64,000 bases of DNA from Dyella silvatica (GTDB lineage Bacteria > Pseudomonadota > Gammaproteobacteria > Xanthomonadales > Rhodanobacteraceae): contig NZ_JAPDPE010000008.1 in assembly GCF_026283955.1 (NCBI RefSeq), forward strand, positions 1 through 64,000, read 5' to 3'. The position numbers were made by a program, and so were the translations under genes. Shown piece after piece: positions 56,293-64,000 of the stretch. The notes under the pieces are model-generated. The model was not told where the DNA came from. It saw only the letters and a program-made list of their open reading frames with translations, and did not search any database. Numbering within the stretch: the stretch's first letter is position 1; each line of letters begins with the position of its first letter.

Positions 56293-57567
56293 TCAGCCAT
56301 GCCAGCGCGAGACGGCCTCGATGAAGGCGATGCAGTCGCTGTAGCGGTTATATAGCGGCGCCGGTGAAATACGGATCACATCGGGCTCGCGCCAATCGCC
56401 AACGATGCCGTGCTGCATCAGATATTCGAACAGATCACGGCCGCGCTCGCGGCCGCCGCTAACGCGAATCGATAGCTGGGAGCCGCGGCGAGACGGTTCG
56501 CTGGGCGTCACAATGTCCAGCACGTCAGCCAGTTGCGTACGCACCAGCCAATCCAGGTAGCCGGTGAGCTTGAGCGACTTCTCGCGCAAGCGCTGCATGC
56601 CGGCACGCCGGAAAATTTCCAGCGATACCCGTAATGGCACCAAGGCGAGAATCGGTGGATTGGACAGCTGCCAGCCGTCGGCGCCGGGGATGGGCACGAA
56701 TTGCGGACCCATCTGGAAACGGCTGCTTTTGTCGTGGCCCCACCAGCCCGCGAAACGCGGCAACGCGGCGTTAGCGTGGCGCTCGTGTACGAAGGCGCCG
56801 GCAACCGCGCCGGGGCCGGCATTGAGGTATTTGTAGCTGCACCAGATAGCAAAGTCCGCACCGCTATCGTGCAGTTGTAGTGGCACGTTGCCCACCGCAT
56901 GAGCGAGGTCAAAACCAACCCGGCAACCGTGGCGATGGGCGAGCTCGGCGATCGCCTTGAGATCGAAGACCTGGCCGCTGCGGTATTGCACCCCAGGCAA
57001 CATGACCAGGGCAATGCGTGAGCCATGCTCGGCGAGCGTACGTTCGATCGCCTGCATCGAGATCGTGCCGTTGGCTTCATCGCCTTCCAGCTCGATCAGC
57101 GAGCTGGCCGGGTCATAGCCGTGAAAGCGGATTTGCGATTCCACCGCATAACGATCGGTGGGAAATGCGCCGCCCTCGATCAGGATGGCGTGCCGCTCGG
57201 CGCTGGGGCGATAAAAACTCACCATCATCAGGTGCAGGTTCACGCCCAGCGTATTCATGGCAACCACTTCGGCGGGCTTGGCACCGACCACCAGGGCGAG
57301 GTCATCACGGACAAATTCGTGATAATCCAGCCACGGCAGTTCGCTCTTGAAATGGCCTTCCACGGCTAGCTCGCCCCAGCTATCCAGTTCGACGCTGATC
57401 GCTGCACGCACCGCACGCGGTTGCAGGCCCAGCGAGTTGCCGCAGAAATAGTAGCCGTCACGTCCATCATGCGGAGGGATCAGGAACTCGTCGCGGAATG
57501 CGCGCAACGGATCGGCGGCATCCTGGGCTTGAGCCCAGGCGAGGGTGGCTTCGTAAGGGAAAGACAT
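56293..57567 (-). CDS. kynU: Kynureninase
   Basis: PLP hydrolase splitting kynurenine or 3-hydroxykynurenine into (hydroxy)anthranilate and alanine, 424 residues. YFCGNSLGLQPRAVR, GGAFPTDRYAVESQIR, VGFDLAHAVGNVPLQLHD (PLP Asp) and the Schiff-base lysine in WCSYKYLNAGPG are intact. Start at 57567 (MSFPYEATLAWAQ). Last of a minus-strand run with ACMSD; the monooxygenase and 3-hydroxyanthranilate dioxygenase genes needed between the two are not in the window. Confidence 0.95.
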   Translation of the reverse strand: MSFPYEATLAWAQAQDAADPLRAFRDEFLIPPHDGRDGYYFCGNSLGLQPRAVRAAISVELDSWGELAVEGHFKSELPWLDYHEFVRDDLALVVGAKPAEVVAMNTLGVNLHLMMVSFYRPSAERHAILIEGGAFPTDRYAVESQIRFHGYDPASSLIELEGDEANGTISMQAIERTLAEHGSRIALVMLPGVQYRSGQVFDLKAIAELAHRHGCRVGFDLAHAVGNVPLQLHDSGADFAIWCSYKYLNAGPGAVAGAFVHERHANAALPRFAGWWGHDKSSRFQMGPQFVPIPGADGWQLSNPPILALVPLRVSLEIFRRAGMQRLREKSLKLTGYLDWLVRTQLADVLDIVTPSEPSRRGSQLSIRVSGGRERGRDLFEYLMQHGIVGDWREPDVIRISPAPLYNRYSDCIAFIEAVSRWHG

Positions 57568-57696
57568 CGGCAAGTTCTCAAGCGGAGCGGATTGCTCCTC
57601 TCCCGCTAAGAGGGAGAGGCTGAGCAGCTGGCGTTTACCGTCATGTTCGCTGCTTCTTCAGCGTGGCTGACACAAGCAGGGGGACGGCAGACGGCG

Positions 57697-58200
57697 TTAC
57701 TTCAGGCGTGCGGCGATGGCGTCACAGCCTTGGTCGAAGGCTGTTTTCCAGGCCGGGCCGGCCTGGCTTTGCGCAGGGCGCACGCAACGCAGCTGGATCG
57801 CATGATTGTCCTTGAACCAATAGCGTTCGCTGTAGCTGAACTGTGCGCCGTTTTCTTGCGCGGTATACGAGTAGCTATTGGGCGCCGTGCTGGCGGCAGC
57901 CTGATAGCCGGCCAGCCCTTTGGCTTTTTCCGTCGCGCTGGTCATGTATTGCTGAAACGCCTTGACGTCGCTGGCCTGTTTCACCGTAACGGTGACCCGA
58001 GCCAGGCTGGTAGCGGCGGTCGGGGACGGGTCAGGTACCTGGAATACGCGTACTTCGGGGTCACCCTGAGTCTCCATGATGCCAACCCATTGATCGGGCG
58101 TGCTGAAGCTGACGCTGCCACTGGCCATGCTGACATCGGTTGCGTGGAGGCTGCCTACCAGTAGCAGGCCAGTCAGGACGGTATTGCGCAAGAAGCTCAT
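57697..58200 (-). CDS. Small exported protein between kynU and ACMSD
   Basis: 167 residues with an N-terminal signal (MSFLRNTVLTGLLLVGSLHA). The mature part is soluble, beta-rich, with two Cys near the C-terminus (LRCVRPAQ, DQGCDAI) that could form a disulfide. I recognise no family. Its position between two kynurenine-pathway genes on the same strand is the only clue to function. Confidence 0.6.
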   Translation of the reverse strand: MSFLRNTVLTGLLLVGSLHATDVSMASGSVSFSTPDQWVGIMETQGDPEVRVFQVPDPSPTAATSLARVTVTVKQASDVKAFQQYMTSATEKAKGLAGYQAAASTAPNSYSYTAQENGAQFSYSERYWFKDNHAIQLRCVRPAQSQAGPAWKTAFDQGCDAIAARLK

Positions 58201-58240
58201 GCCTACTCCGGGGACAGTGTGTTGAACGGTGGATGGTCGA

Positions 58241-59251
58241 TCAGGGTGAAAAGCGTTGCTGCGGCAGTCCAAGCCATTCCAGCGCGGTGCCGTGAAACAG
58301 CCGGGCACGGCTGTTGTCATCCAGGCCCAGGGCCTCGATACCGCTGCCAGGGTGTTGCTCGCCCAGCGGGAAAGGATAGTCGGTACCAAGCATCACACGG
58401 TCGACGCCGGTCACATCCAGCAAGTAACGCAACGCTTGCGGGTCGTGTACGCAGGAGTCGAAGTAAAGCCGTTTGAGATACTCGCGCGGGTTGCGTGGAT
58501 TGTCGGTAGCGACCAGGTCGGGACGCATGCGAAAACCATGCTCGATGCGGCCAATGGTCCATGGGAAGCTGCCGCCGCCGTGGGCCATCATTACGCGCAG
58601 CTTCGGCAACCGTTCCAACACCCCGCCGAACACCAGGCAGCAGGCGGCGCGCGATTGTTCGGCAGGCATACCGACCAGCCAGGGCAACCAGTATTTGGGC
58701 ATGCTTGGCGCGCCCATCATGTCCCAGGGGTGCACCAGCACTGCAGCGCCAAGATCGGCTGCGGCCTCGAAGAACGGAAACAGCTCAGGTGCATCGAGAT
58801 TCCAGTCGTTGCAGTGCGAGCCTATTTGCACGCCTTGCAGACCGAGCTCGTCGATGCAGCGTTCCAGTTCGCGAATGGCCAGTTCGGGCGATTGCAGCGG
58901 CACAGTGCCGATCCCGGCGTAATGACGCGGGTAGTCACGGCACAGGCTGGCGGCGTGATCGTTCAAATGCCGGTGCAGTTCCAGCGCTTGGTAGCCCGGT
59001 GCCCAATACGAGAACAGTACCGGCACGGTAGAAATCACCTGCACATCGACATCGAAGCGTGCGTAGTCGTCGATGCGGTGCTGTGGATCGAAAGCGGAAT
59101 CCCATACTTCTCGAAAGAATTTGCCGTCCTTGTAAATCCGGTGATGACCGTCGGTATGGGTCATCACCGGAAAACGCTCGTCGTTGAATTTGACCGCGAG
59201 ATTCGGCCAGTCGCGGGGCAGGATGTGCGCGTGGGTGTCGATTTTTAGCAT
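58241..59251 (-). CDS. 2-Amino-3-carboxymuconate-6-semialdehyde decarboxylase (ACMSD)
   Basis: Zinc amidohydrolase decarboxylating ACMS to 2-aminomuconic semialdehyde, 336 residues. LKIDTHAHILPRDWP (HxH), GVQIGSHCNDWNLD, VHPWDMMGAPSM (metal His), MMAHGGGSFPWTIGR and LGTDYPFPLGEQHPG (metal Asp) match ACMSD rather than other ACMSD-superfamily members. Start at 59251. Upstream of the small exported gene and kynU; its product is the substrate of the dehydrogenase at 8159, 48 kb away. Confidence 0.9.
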   Translation of the reverse strand: MLKIDTHAHILPRDWPNLAVKFNDERFPVMTHTDGHHRIYKDGKFFREVWDSAFDPQHRIDDYARFDVDVQVISTVPVLFSYWAPGYQALELHRHLNDHAASLCRDYPRHYAGIGTVPLQSPELAIRELERCIDELGLQGVQIGSHCNDWNLDAPELFPFFEAAADLGAAVLVHPWDMMGAPSMPKYWLPWLVGMPAEQSRAACCLVFGGVLERLPKLRVMMAHGGGSFPWTIGRIEHGFRMRPDLVATDNPRNPREYLKRLYFDSCVHDPQALRYLLDVTGVDRVMLGTDYPFPLGEQHPGSGIEALGLDDNSRARLFHGTALEWLGLPQQRFSP

Positions 59252-59446
59252 CTGCGCAGTGTAGAACTTCCGCCGAATGGCGTCGCCATGGCACGCCGGC
59301 ACGGGGCCGGCAGCAAGAGCTGCCAGGGCCGTTGTCTGGGGGCACGGTTTTTGGCGAGGCGGGCAGGGTTGGTCGTGATCGTCCACGAACAGCTGTTTGG
59401 TACTGGGATTGGGCCAGCCAGGCGCTCTTGCGAAGCAGGCCGGCGG

Positions 59447-61531
59447 CTAGGCCGCTGTAAGCGTTTTCTGCTGGGCGCGGTCCACGATATGGGCCAGGGT
59501 ATTCACGTTATCGACCAGGCGGTCGCTGATCCGCCCGAGCAAGTCGGCGGTTTGTTTGTTTTCAGCCATGCTCAGCAGGGTGCTCAGGCTGCGCTGTAGC
59601 GCCCGCAGATCTGGCAGGGCTTGCGTGGTGCGATGCTCGCGCAAGGCGTCGGCGGTCGCATGCAGGGCGGCGGCCACGTGCTCGACAAAACTGTTGATCT
59701 CGGCTTGCTCGGGGACGGTGTCGTGATCGCCGACCAGGGCCTCCAGGGTCATCGCCGTGCGGGCCAGGCGATTGCCATTGGTGAACAGCGCGTTGGCAAG
59801 GTCCATCAACTCGGTCGGCGTGGCAGGTTCGGCACGCATCCGATCCAGCGAGGCCTGGGCATTGGTGCGGGCGGTACGCGCCGCCGTGCGGGCCTCACGG
59901 TGGGCATCGGCTTGATCGGGCCGGCTCAACGCGCGCAGATAGTTGGCATAAGCCGCCAGCATGTTGGCCAGTGCGGCGCGCGCGCGGCCGCGCTCCCAGG
60001 TAGGCCATAGCACATAGGCCAACAAGGCCATGCCGCTGCCTAGCGCGGTGTTGATGACGCGATCGAGTACGGCGTCGCTGGAGTTCACACCGACGAACGA
60101 AAGAAAGATAACCACCGTGCCGGTCAGTGCCGCCACGGCGATGCCGTAATGGGCTGTGGCGAGGTAGCGAAACGCCATGCACAGCACGCCCATCAAGGCT
60201 AGTTGGCCGTAAGGCTCATGCGGCATGAAATGCAGCAGGGCGGTGGTCAGGATCAGGCCGAGCACGGTGCCGACCACCCGCAGCAGACCAAAATTAAAGG
60301 TGGCGGCGAAATCTGGGCGCAGCACGATGGCTGCGGTCATGGGTATCCAGTAGCCGTGCTCTAGCTTCAGTTGGTGCGCGGCCAGTAACGCGGCACTCAG
60401 GCAAACCGCGCTGCGCACCGCGTGCCGGAAGGCTACAGATTGAGGGGTAAGGTTGGCGCGCAACGTGGCCAGGGCCGAATTACTGCGCAGTGCGGCCGGC
60501 AGTGGGGTTTCGGCGGCATCGGCGCGTAGTTCGCCGCGGCTGCCGGCCCAGTTGGCATTGCGCACGGCCGCCGCGAGCTGGCCGGAAAGGGCGTGGATAT
60601 GCGTGGCCAAACCGTCGGCTCCGCCACCATCGCCAAGCAGCGCGTTTTCACTGGCCTGCAAGGTTTGCAGCGCACGTTCGGCCTGCAGCGGCGAATCGCC
60701 CAGCTCCAGTGCATCGGCAATCGCCGCCAGCACGCGCGCGGCGTCGTTACGAAACATGGTGTGGATGGTCGGGTTCGCCCGGAGTTCGGCCATGGCGGTG
60801 AGCTCAAGCCGAATCCGCTCGGCCAGCTCCAGCAACACGCCGAAGGCCTCCATGGCCCGGCCGCGGGCGTGGTGACGCCCGAGCAGGGTGTGCTGCAGGC
60901 CGGTCATGGCATCGGTCAGTGCCGGGATATCGGCATCGTCATGCGCCTGCTGCCGGGCCAGCGATGACAGCCCTCGATAGACGCCGGCCAGCGCATGCCG
61001 CTCCGGCCGATAACGCTGCAGCGGCCACGCCGCGACCGAAAACAGTGTAAGCAACAGGCCGCCGCTGAAGATCAGCAATGCCCCGCTGATCGCCCCAAGT
61101 AATGATGTCGGCGAGGCTGCGGTAACCACCAGCAGAATCATGCTGGTCATGCCGACGCGGGCGATATCGACGCCAAACACCACCAGCAAACCGCCAAAAA
61201 AACCGAACGCGGCGGTGGCGATGAGCATGGGCAACAGCTGATCGCCAATCAAAAAACCGCATAAGGAAGCCAGGCCAGCCGCCAGCGACGCCAATATCAA
61301 TTGCCACATGCGCTGGCGATAAGGCCCGGGCTGATCGGAAAACATCGTGTCCAGCGCACCGGCAGCCACACCCAGGCCAATCTCGGTGTGACCGCTGGCC
61401 AGGCCTATGCCCAGGGGTAGCACCACAGCAGCGGTATTTCGCAGTACGACGCGCAGCGGCACGTCTGGGCGTTTGATCTTGGTGAGGCTTTCTACAACCG
61501 TGGCGCGTAGCGAGTAGCCGCTGGCTGGCAT
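59447..61531 (-). CDS. FUSC-family inner-membrane transporter
   Basis: 694 residues with two sets of helices: one N-terminal (about 30-170; VVLPLGIGLASGHTEIGLGV, LLVVTAASPTSLLGAISG), then a long cytoplasmic helical region (about 180-350) and a second set (about 370-510; IPMTAAIVLRPDFAATF, LALMGVLCMAFRYLATAHY, LLAYVLWPTWERGRA) followed by a coiled-coil C-terminus. This is the YccS/YhfK/AaeB-like layout of the fusaric acid and aromatic-acid efflux family. Next to kynurenine genes, an aromatic-acid role is tempting but not shown. Ends 195 bases before the ACMSD start on the same strand. Confidence 0.85.
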   Translation of the reverse strand: MPASGYSLRATVVESLTKIKRPDVPLRVVLRNTAAVVLPLGIGLASGHTEIGLGVAAGALDTMFSDQPGPYRQRMWQLILASLAAGLASLCGFLIGDQLLPMLIATAAFGFFGGLLVVFGVDIARVGMTSMILLVVTAASPTSLLGAISGALLIFSGGLLLTLFSVAAWPLQRYRPERHALAGVYRGLSSLARQQAHDDADIPALTDAMTGLQHTLLGRHHARGRAMEAFGVLLELAERIRLELTAMAELRANPTIHTMFRNDAARVLAAIADALELGDSPLQAERALQTLQASENALLGDGGGADGLATHIHALSGQLAAAVRNANWAGSRGELRADAAETPLPAALRSNSALATLRANLTPQSVAFRHAVRSAVCLSAALLAAHQLKLEHGYWIPMTAAIVLRPDFAATFNFGLLRVVGTVLGLILTTALLHFMPHEPYGQLALMGVLCMAFRYLATAHYGIAVAALTGTVVIFLSFVGVNSSDAVLDRVINTALGSGMALLAYVLWPTWERGRARAALANMLAAYANYLRALSRPDQADAHREARTAARTARTNAQASLDRMRAEPATPTELMDLANALFTNGNRLARTAMTLEALVGDHDTVPEQAEINSFVEHVAAALHATADALREHRTTQALPDLRALQRSLSTLLSMAENKQTADLLGRISDRLVDNVNTLAHIVDRAQQKTLTAA

Positions 61532-61925
61532 GGGATTTCGCTCGCTCCTAAACGGTCGTTCCTGACAATCGAGCGATTCTGCCTGAGCCAGGCTGAAGTT
61601 GTCTGGAAATCCAGATGGCTTTCACAGCGAACTGTTTCAGTGTGTTTTGCGACCCGCGTTCAGCCACCCTGCATACCTCGTCGGCGCGGCCATGTCGCAG
61701 ATTCCGGCAATGCCCGTCAGGGGGCGGATTTGCCACCGCAAAAAGCCGATTTGCTGTGGCATCGAAGCGGACGTAGTTGGCATAGGCAGTAAGCCGTATG
61801 GAGATCTAAATCCGAGCCATTGAAAATCCCGGTAGAGTACGACCACCGTGCTGGTGACGGCCGAGAGCCCTGGCTTTGTGATGGCGCTATTGCGCCTTGT
61901 TGACACGAGACAGGCTTGAATCGTC
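61532..61925. other. Intergenic stretch with lower GC content, possibly foreign
   Basis: About 395 bases between the FUSC gene and the TetR gene, visibly less GC-rich than the flanks. Both strands have ORF fragments of 74 and 107 codons (61599-61823 plus; 61637-61960 minus) that read like translated protein but match nothing I can name. No inverted ends or transposase were found. An AT-rich promoter for the TetR gene probably lies in the last 100 bases. Confidence 0.4.
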
Positions 61926-62501
61926 ATGGATCTCAGCAGACCTACCTGGAATACCCGCATGAAAACCGATTCATCTCACTTGATTAAGGTGTCGCTGTCG
62001 CTGTTCCGCAACAAGGGCTACAAGCGCACGTCGATGGCAGACATTGGTCGCGCCAGCGGCTTGTTAAAAGGCAGCATTTATCATCATTTTGCGAACAAAG
62101 AGCACCTGTTGGTCGAGGTCATCGGCCACGTTATCGAGCTGTTCGAGGATGAAGTTTTTGCGCCGGCGCTGCGTACCGACATCAGTGAGAAAGACCGCCT
62201 GGGCGCGATGGTCGACGCCGTAGAGAGCTATTACATCGAGCACCGTGTTTGTGCCTTGGTGCATCTGTGGCCGGATGCCTTGCAAGAGAGCAAAGACGCG
62301 CGCGAGATTATTCAGCGTTTTTTCTTGCGCTGGCAGAGCGTGCTGGCAGAGTTGCTGGCGCCTCGTTACGGCAAGGATGAGGCGATGCGTCTGAGTGCCG
62401 ACGCACTGGCAAAAATCGAGGGCGCGGTGATCTGGCTGCAAATTGTTGATGACGAAGACACTTTGCGGCGATGTTGTGATGCAGTTCGCAATCTGCTCTA
62501 G
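61926..62501 (+). CDS. TetR/AcrR-family transcriptional regulator
   Basis: 191 residues (180 if the ATG at 61959 is used). The N-terminal helix-turn-helix is typical: FRNKGYKRTSMADIGRASG then LLKGSIYHHFANKE. The C-terminal ligand domain (about 70-190) is helical with three Cys and resembles the QacR/AcrR type, which senses aromatic or lipophilic compounds. A perfect palindrome lies 42 bases after its stop, ahead of the next gene, suggesting that it controls that gene. Confidence 0.9.
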   Translation: MDLSRPTWNTRMKTDSSHLIKVSLSLFRNKGYKRTSMADIGRASGLLKGSIYHHFANKEHLLVEVIGHVIELFEDEVFAPALRTDISEKDRLGAMVDAVESYYIEHRVCALVHLWPDALQESKDAREIIQRFFLRWQSVLAELLAPRYGKDEAMRLSADALAKIEGAVIWLQIVDDEDTLRRCCDAVRNLL

Positions 62502-62542
62502 CTATTAATGGATTGCTTTACATCCTCAAATTTGTTTGGTAA

Positions 62543-62562
62543 AAAACCAAACGTTTGGTTTT
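62543..62562. promoter_or_regulatory. 20-bp palindrome, probable TetR operator
   Basis: Perfect inverted repeat with arms AAAACCAAAC and GTTTGGTTTT (center between 62552 and 62553), plus an extra half-site GTTTGGTA at 62534-62541. It lies 45 bases ahead of the start at 62607 and downstream of the TetR gene. Confidence 0.75.
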
Positions 62563-62606
62563 GTAGTCCGGTGTAGTGAGCACTGTGAACAAGGGGGGAA
62601 ACAGCC

Positions 62607-63475
62607 ATGCCTTCTTTGATGGCGGATCTGGATCAACCTCGCAAGAAGGCGGTTAACGCCATGCGAGCAAGTCTTCCTGAAGACTTGTGGCAACGGAATG
62701 CAGCGTTTGTTGAGAATCTACGGCAATTGATCGCCGAGCATCCGATTGCCAAGCATCCCGCCATCAGCGTGCTTAACGGCGGCTCGTTGGAGAATACCGC
62801 CATGCGATCGTGCAGGTATTCACCGATGCCTTGTTGGCCGCGCAATTGCAAAGCCGTCAACTGGAGCCGCGCCTGCATCCGGGTGCCAAGCTGGTGCCGC
62901 GTTTCTTGCTGACCTTGAATGATCTGGACGAGTTCGGTTTTCGCCCTGGCCTGGATGTCGACGGTTACTACCGCGGCAATCCAGCCTATGCGCACTATCC
63001 GCTATTCGAGCGTGTGCTGGACGATTACGAAGTGACCCAGCAGGCGCGTAAGTCTTATGTGCCGAGTCAGTCATCGCAAAGTGTGCGTGAGTATCTTGAG
63101 CATAGCTACGGTAGCTATATCGACGTCGTGGTGCTGCTGGCTGCCGCCGAAGAGGAGGTGATTCTTTTCAGCCCTCCCTTGCGTGAAGCAACGCGCGCGT
63201 TGGGCATCGATGTCAGCGATGGTTATTACTTCGTGCATGGCGTCAGCGACGACACCATGGCCGAAGCGGCCGACGACGATCACGAAAATGATTTGTGGCT
63301 GATTCTTACCCAGGCGTTGACGCCCGATCAGTATCCGCGGGTGCAGGCACTGTGCCTGCGCTACTGCGATCTATGGGGGCAGTTCTGGAGTTATCAGCTG
63401 GCGCAATCACAGGCGACCGAAGAAATGCTCGATACGGTGGCGTTTCGTCCACCGGCTCTGGCAAGAGTCGGTTAA
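62607..63475 (+). pseudogene. Heme-oxygenase-fold-like protein, frame-broken
   Basis: Two overlapping ORFs, 62607-62912 and 62810-63475, read as one gene interrupted near 62786-62795. The first gives MPSLMADLDQPRKKAVNAM to VLNGGS; the second, if read back one frame, gives EYRHAIVQVFTDALLAAQLQ, LPGAKLVPRF-like LHPGAKLVPRFLLTLNDLDE, PLFERVLDDYEVTQQ, and RYCDLWGQFWSYQLAQ at the end. The all-helical, His/Glu-bearing pattern resembles TenA/heme-oxygenase-like iron enzymes of unknown reaction. The segment between is missing, as in the other three broken genes. GGGGGGAAAC ahead of the ATG is a good ribosome site. A TetR-type palindrome lies upstream. Confidence 0.7.
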
Positions 63476-63915
63476 CCCGAATTCGGTGCAGGACGGGGTT
63501 CAGGAAGGGTGTTGCGAGGACCAGCAACCCCAGTGGCACAGGGATGGGCTGTGGTGAATGGATGCGCCGCACTGGTCAATCACGCCGGTGTTTGATCAGG
63601 GGGAGGCGGGTTCGGCGTATGACGCGCCGAACCCGCTGGCTTGGAGGCCATGGGCGGTCAGCAAATCGATGGTCAACAAAATTCGCAGTAAAGAGTCAGC
63701 AAGGGCTTAGGCCCGAGCGGGCTCTGATTTCGGTATTGATGGTTGAGCAGAGTAGCTAGGTAGCCCGACCGAACTGCGCAGCATCGCGCGCGACGCGGCT
63801 ATCGAGAAGCTTGGCGAGCCGTCACCCACTTCACTTCCTGGTGAGGTTCGCCCGCGTTTACCGCGGGCTTTTTTTTGCCTGACTGGAAGCCGTTGATTGC
63901 TTGGTTGCCGCGGTA
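63476..63915. other. Structured intergenic region
   Basis: About 440 bases with no gene seen. Contains a perfect 12-bp stem with a seven-base loop (63606-63617 with 63625-63636, GCGGGTTCGGCG on the left), a second stem GGCGAGCC/GGTTCGCC around 63812-63851, and the terminator at 63850-63876. No tRNA or known RNA family was recognised; a small RNA ending at the terminator is possible. Confidence 0.45.
63850..63876 (+). terminator. Intrinsic terminator
   Basis: GCCCGCG (63850-63856) with CGCGGGC (63862-63868), five-base loop, followed by eight T. Confidence 0.88.
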
Positions 63916-64000
63916 CTACTCCTCGGCTGCCGAGGGCGCGCGTGGGGTGATGTTGATCAGTGGTTTGCCGCTGGCGTCTTTCAGAACATGCGTCATGCTG
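63916..64000 (-). CDS. C-terminal end of an unknown protein, cut by the window
   Basis: An open frame runs from the right edge to a TAG at 63916-63918 (reverse strand), giving the tail SMTHVLKDASGKPL followed by INITPRAPSAAEE. Too short to assign. The gene continues beyond the window. Confidence 0.5.
   Translation of the reverse strand, partial: SMTHVLKDASGKPLINITPRAPSAAEE

Overview
The window reads as chromosomal DNA from a GC-rich gammaproteobacterium of the Xanthomonadales/Lysobacterales, most like Rhodanobacteraceae (Dyella, Frateuria or Rhodanobacter type). The basis is the arginine route through N-acetylornithine carbamoyltransferase and N-acetylcitrulline deacetylase, a fused N-acetylglutamate synthase/kinase, a DksA with a long Lys/Ala-rich N-terminus, a FimX-type protein and a bacterial kynurenine pathway. 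The genus is inference. No phage, IS transposase, tRNA, rRNA or CRISPR array was recognised.

Layout. 0-7 kb: MFS transporter, SlyD, the Ohr/OhrR peroxide pair with a palindromic operator, a NlpC/P60 lipoprotein, a secreted EreA/ChaN-like protein, a DadA-like FAD enzyme and a tiny secreted Lys-rich protein. 7-13.4 kb (minus strand): lower kynurenine pathway genes (RidA-type 2-aminomuconate deaminase, aldehyde dehydrogenase) with a beta carbonic anhydrase and an SDR, then a membrane protein, a MalM-like lipoprotein and asnS. 13.4-20 kb: IscA-type protein, rpsF-rpsR-rplI, dnaB (two perfect DnaA boxes upstream), alr, radA. 20-26.5 kb: an orphan hypX, a CcsA/YpjD-like protein, ffh, then rpsP-rimM-trmD-rplS. 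26.5-36 kb: fimX, epmB/efp (divergent), a broken mtaD, a YciI protein, ubiG-gph-squalene/phytoene-synthase-like-folE2, a YbaY lipoprotein. 36-43.5 kb: GYF_2 membrane protein, M23 peptidase, dihydroorotase, yidD, the dksA fusion, sufE, cysS, a glycine-zipper protein. 43.5-56.2 kb: the arginine/proline locus argF'-paiB-osmC-argG-GNAT-argE'-argAB-argC-(proS)-argH-(proB)-proA. 56-64 kb: kynU, a small secreted protein, ACMSD, a FUSC transporter, a TetR regulator with a palindromic site in front of a broken heme-oxygenase-fold-like gene, and the C-terminal end of one more gene.

Most notable: upstream of argF' is a 34-codon ORF with five Arg codons, ending inside a segment perfectly complementary (8 bp) to the left arm of a strong intrinsic terminator. 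This is the architecture of a transcription attenuator responding to arginine (or Arg-tRNA), a mechanism I do not know to be described for proteobacterial arg operons.

Four genes (mtaD, proS, proB and the heme-oxygenase-like gene) each seem to have lost an internal piece, estimated at roughly 35-50 bp, putting the two halves in different frames. They may be real pseudogenes or assembly collapses. Two dispersed intergenic repeat families, each with two copies here, account for most of the longer non-coding stretches.
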